From the NCBI RefSeq assembly GCF_002214385.1, contig NZ_CP014855.1, positions 496,001 to 560,000 on the forward strand: a stretch of 64,000 nt of DNA, written 5' to 3'. Below the pieces are notes generated by a model that worked only from the letters and a program-made list of their open reading frames with translations, made no database searches and was not told the origin of the DNA. The DNA comes from Thermococcus gorgonarius. Its GTDB lineage: Archaea; Methanobacteriota_B; Thermococci; Thermococcales; Thermococcaceae. Positions 61,745-64,000 of this stretch are shown piece by piece; position 1 is the stretch's first letter, and every line of letters starts with the position of its first letter. Position numbers and translations under genes: made by a program.

Positions 61745-62613
61745 TAATAGTCACCGATGAAGAAAAGAAGATCAAGTTGCCATTCTCCAGGGGCATTTTA
61801 ACCCGCTCCATAACGCTCTCCGGTATAGACGTTGGAATAGCCTACGCCATAGCAACGGAAGTCCAGAAGGAGCTGGAGGCTAAGGGGAAAAAAGTTGTTT
61901 CGACGGAGGAGATAAGGGAGCTCACTTACCGGAAGCTTGTTGAGAGGGGTTTAAAAAAGGAAGCAAGGAGATACCTCTTCTGGCGCGAACTCAGGAGGAA
62001 AAAGATCCGCCTGACCGTCCTGCTCGGCGGTGCCACCGGAGTCGGAAAGTCAACGATAGCAACTGAACTGGCTTTCAGACTTGGAATAAGGAGCATCATA
62101 GGAACGGACACTATAAGGGAAGTCATGAGAAAGATTATAGCCCAGGAACTGCTACCGGATATCCATGTATCATCTTTTATGGCCGAAAAAGTTGTAAAGG
62201 TTCCAAAAAACGCTGATCCACTTATCTACGGCTTCGAGACCCAGGTAAAGCACGTCTCTGTTGGAATAAAGGCCGTACTTGAGAGGTCCAGGAGAGAGGG
62301 GCTTAATGCCATAATAGAGGGCATCCACGTGGTTCCCGGCTTTGTAATGCCCAGAGAAAACGAGTTCATGTACATAATAACCGTCCCCGGAAGGGATCAT
62401 TTGATTGCCCACTTCTATGAGAGGGCCCGCTATTCCCAGAGGGACGCTGAAAAGTACGTAAAGAACGTCGACAGGATACTTCGCATTCAGGAGTACATCG
62501 TGAGCACGGCCAAGGAATACGGGATTCCCATAATAGAAAACATAGAGCCCGAAAGAACGGTCTCCTCAATAATCAACGACATAATAAGCAGGCTGGAAAA
62601 AGAGGAAGTTTAG
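61741..62613 (+). CDS. pgk2: 2-phosphoglycerate kinase
   Basis: A 290-aa kinase making 2,3-diphosphoglycerate from 2-phosphoglycerate. An N-terminal ATP-cone domain (about residues 1-85, with LPFSRGILTRSITLSGI) is followed by a P-loop kinase domain with GGATGVGKSTIATELA, IIGTDTIREVMR and IIEGIHVVPGF. The start at 61741 overlaps the cDPG synthetase stop (ATGA), so the two steps are translationally coupled. The 3' end overlaps the convergent metallophosphoesterase by 4 nt. Confidence 0.9.
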   Translation: MIIVTDEEKKIKLPFSRGILTRSITLSGIDVGIAYAIATEVQKELEAKGKKVVSTEEIRELTYRKLVERGLKKEARRYLFWRELRRKKIRLTVLLGGATGVGKSTIATELAFRLGIRSIIGTDTIREVMRKIIAQELLPDIHVSSFMAEKVVKVPKNADPLIYGFETQVKHVSVGIKAVLERSRREGLNAIIEGIHVVPGFVMPRENEFMYIITVPGRDHLIAHFYERARYSQRDAEKYVKNVDRILRIQEYIVSTAKEYGIPIIENIEPERTVSSIINDIISRLEKEEV

Positions 62614-64000
62614 GTCTTTCTCTTCCATATTCCGAGGAGCTTTTTGCTGCCCCACGTTGACTGAACCTCCCAGACCACGACCATGTCCGTGTATATGTCT
62701 ATAAGGTTGAAGCTGTTCCCAAAGGGGTTTCTGTGGAGCTCCCAGCTGATCGAGCCCGAGTTTACTATCGGCGTATCCTCTATCTTGACCCCGTAGGCGT
62801 TTCCGCCGTGGCCCGTTAGAACGAGTTCAGTTTTTTCATCCGTTAGAACCTTCAGGACGTCTCCGCCATCCTCGAGAAAACCGACTTCCCTGCTCTTGGG
62901 TATGGGTATGACGTTGTGATGGAGAGCCACGATCCTGAACTTCCCCTCGTAGTCCTGCAGGAGTTTTTTGAGCTTTTTCTGCCCCATTCTGCCAACTACT
63001 CCTATGGGTGTCTCGTACTGGGCGCTGAGGACGGGAATGATAACGATGTCTCCCATCTCGAGAACCTCTGGTTCGCCGAAGTACTCCTGGAAAAGCTCGT
63101 AGCCCAGGTAGGTTATGTCGTTGTGACCGGGGATCACCACGGTTTGGGCATTGATCCTTTGGTAGTATTCGTAGGCCTTTTCGTAATAGCGCTCTATTCC
63201 CGCATCGACGATATCCCCGTTGTGGATAACCAAGTCGGGCTTTAATCTGTCATTGATCGTTCTAATGGCGTTCTCCAGCGTTTTTCTTCTGAAGTAGACC
63301 CTGTCAGAAACGTTGCTCTCACTCACCTGCACTATGCGGAGGATTCTTTTTCCGCTGGGAACGAATATCTTTGGCTTCACCGGAGTGTGCTCCTTGCTGA
63401 CTTCGTCCCCTGTTACGCGCCTTATGGTCACCTTTACCTTACCGTTTTCGTGAAGTTCTATTATGTTGTAGCTGTTGACATCGCCCCTCCTCGTCTTTTT
63501 GCAGGAAGTACAGCCGGCGTTGTCTATAATCAAATCCTCAACGCGATAGACGTTGGGAACATGCTTGTGGCCGCAGGTGTAGATGGTGACTTCGTTCCTC
63601 AAGAGAAGGTCGAGGACGTCGCCTGCGTTGAAGAGGACGTTGCGCTCCCTTCCGGTGTCGGGAAGGGGGACGAGGTGGTGGTGAGCAGCGACTATCTTGA
63701 ACCTTCTGTCGGAGTACTCTTCGAGCTTCTCCTTAAGCCATCGGAATTTATGGCCGCCTATTCTGCCGTCGCTCAAGTCCGGAATCGTTGAATCCACCCA
63801 TATGACGACTCCATCCTTGAATTCATAAACGCCGTTGAGTGGACCGATGAATTCCTCAAAGAGCTTGTAGCCGACGTTTCTAACGTCGTGGTTTCCAGGA
63901 AGAACGACGAGGGGCTTTTTTATTTTCTTGAGCTGATATGCTGCTTGCTCGTACTCCTCGCGAAGGCCCTGATTGGTTATGTCCCCTGTGTGGATGACAA
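62610..64000 (-). CDS. Tandem metallophosphoesterase (5' end outside window)
   Basis: A calcineurin-like phosphoesterase protein with two repeated domains; the reading frame stays open to the right window edge, so the N-terminus is missing. Domain 1 has VIHTGDI, LPGNHDV, AAHHHLVP and CGHKHVPN, a complete metal site. Domain 2 has IHNGDIVD, PGHNDITY, LHHNVIP and TGHGGNA, where the usual GNHD reads GHND and GHxH reads GHGG, so it may be altered or inactive. The substrate (nucleotide, phosphodiester or sugar phosphate) is unknown. Convergent with the cDPG operon. Confidence 0.85.
   Translation of the reverse strand, partial: VIHTGDITNQGLREEYEQAAYQLKKIKKPLVVLPGNHDVRNVGYKLFEEFIGPLNGVYEFKDGVVIWVDSTIPDLSDGRIGGHKFRWLKEKLEEYSDRRFKIVAAHHHLVPLPDTGRERNVLFNAGDVLDLLLRNEVTIYTCGHKHVPNVYRVEDLIIDNAGCTSCKKTRRGDVNSYNIIELHENGKVKVTIRRVTGDEVSKEHTPVKPKIFVPSGKRILRIVQVSESNVSDRVYFRRKTLENAIRTINDRLKPDLVIHNGDIVDAGIERYYEKAYEYYQRINAQTVVIPGHNDITYLGYELFQEYFGEPEVLEMGDIVIIPVLSAQYETPIGVVGRMGQKKLKKLLQDYEGKFRIVALHHNVIPIPKSREVGFLEDGGDVLKVLTDEKTELVLTGHGGNAYGVKIEDTPIVNSGSISWELHRNPFGNSFNLIDIYTDMVVVWEVQSTWGSKKLLGIWKRKT

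Noticed and set aside
1-64000. CRISPR array, insertion sequence, integrase or attachment site
   Set aside because: No regularly spaced repeats, no transposase or integrase motif, and the single tRNA-Leu has no repeated 3' end or adjacent mobile gene.

Overview
The window reads as a chromosome segment of a hyperthermophilic euryarchaeon of the order Thermococcales, most likely a Thermococcus. The evidence is archaeal information processing (TFS, PCNA, GINS51, RPA41/14/32, Clp1-type kinase, Trm1, archaeosine radical SAM enzyme, L35Ae), two tandem 2-oxoacid:ferredoxin oxidoreductases, a pyrolysin-like protease, a CGP-CTERM surface protein, starts preceded by GGTGAT/GGAGGTG, many non-ATG starts and frequent leaderless promoters. 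Genes are densely packed in short operons on both strands. I see no rRNA, CRISPR array, insertion sequence or prophage. There is one tRNA-Leu(UAG), and I find two C/D box guide RNAs.

Layout. 1-2.3 kb: proS (cut by the window edge), a CoA-disulfide/sulfur reductase with a SurR-like site, and a small unknown gene. 2.3-4.2 kb: replication/transcription operon TFS - 62-aa protein - PCNA - GINS51. 4.3-8.2 kb: giant subtilase carrying two compensating frameshifts. 8.5-15.8 kb: phosphoenolpyruvate synthase, two MATE exporters, prolyl oligopeptidase. 15.8-19.9 kb: an iron and peroxide-stress island. It holds a ferritin-VIT membrane protein, a GNAT, a Bcp peroxiredoxin, a rubrerythrin-like ferritin, a Fur/PerR regulator, a Dps-like thioferritin and an encapsulated-ferritin-type protein with no capsid gene beside it. 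DtxR-like and PerR-like operators sit in its divergent promoters. 19.9-29.2 kb: small conserved families, HAD, ASCH, PAP2, a tungsto/molybdopterin oxidoreductase, a frameshifted MFS gene and TldD/TldE. 29.4-34.1 kb: L35Ae, Trm1, SurE, a VapBC pair and RaSEA.

34.2-39.6 kb: korDABC followed by a second korABC. 39.6-44.9 kb: prefoldin alpha plus a beta-like partner, ribD-ribE, a membrane protein, a GT2 glycosyltransferase and a frameshifted cysteine synthase-like gene. 45-53 kb: tRNA-Leu, a PRC-barrel/coiled-coil protein, an EngB-like GTPase, an HTH regulator, Clp1-type kinase, DGGGP synthase, the RPA operon, ScpB and a surface thioredoxin-like protein. 53-64 kb: TIM-barrel protein, FtsY, a C/D box sRNA, a 14-TM MFS exporter, an Lhr helicase, a mini histone-like protein, a two-gene cyclic 2,3-diphosphoglycerate operon and a tandem metallophosphoesterase cut by the window edge.

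Five single-base indels, each in a homopolymer run, break three otherwise well-conserved genes (subtilase, MFS, cysteine synthase-like). Sequencing error and recent pseudogenisation cannot be separated from the sequence alone. The most distinctive part is the iron/oxidative-stress island: four different ferritin-superfamily proteins and three operator-like palindromes in about 4 kb.
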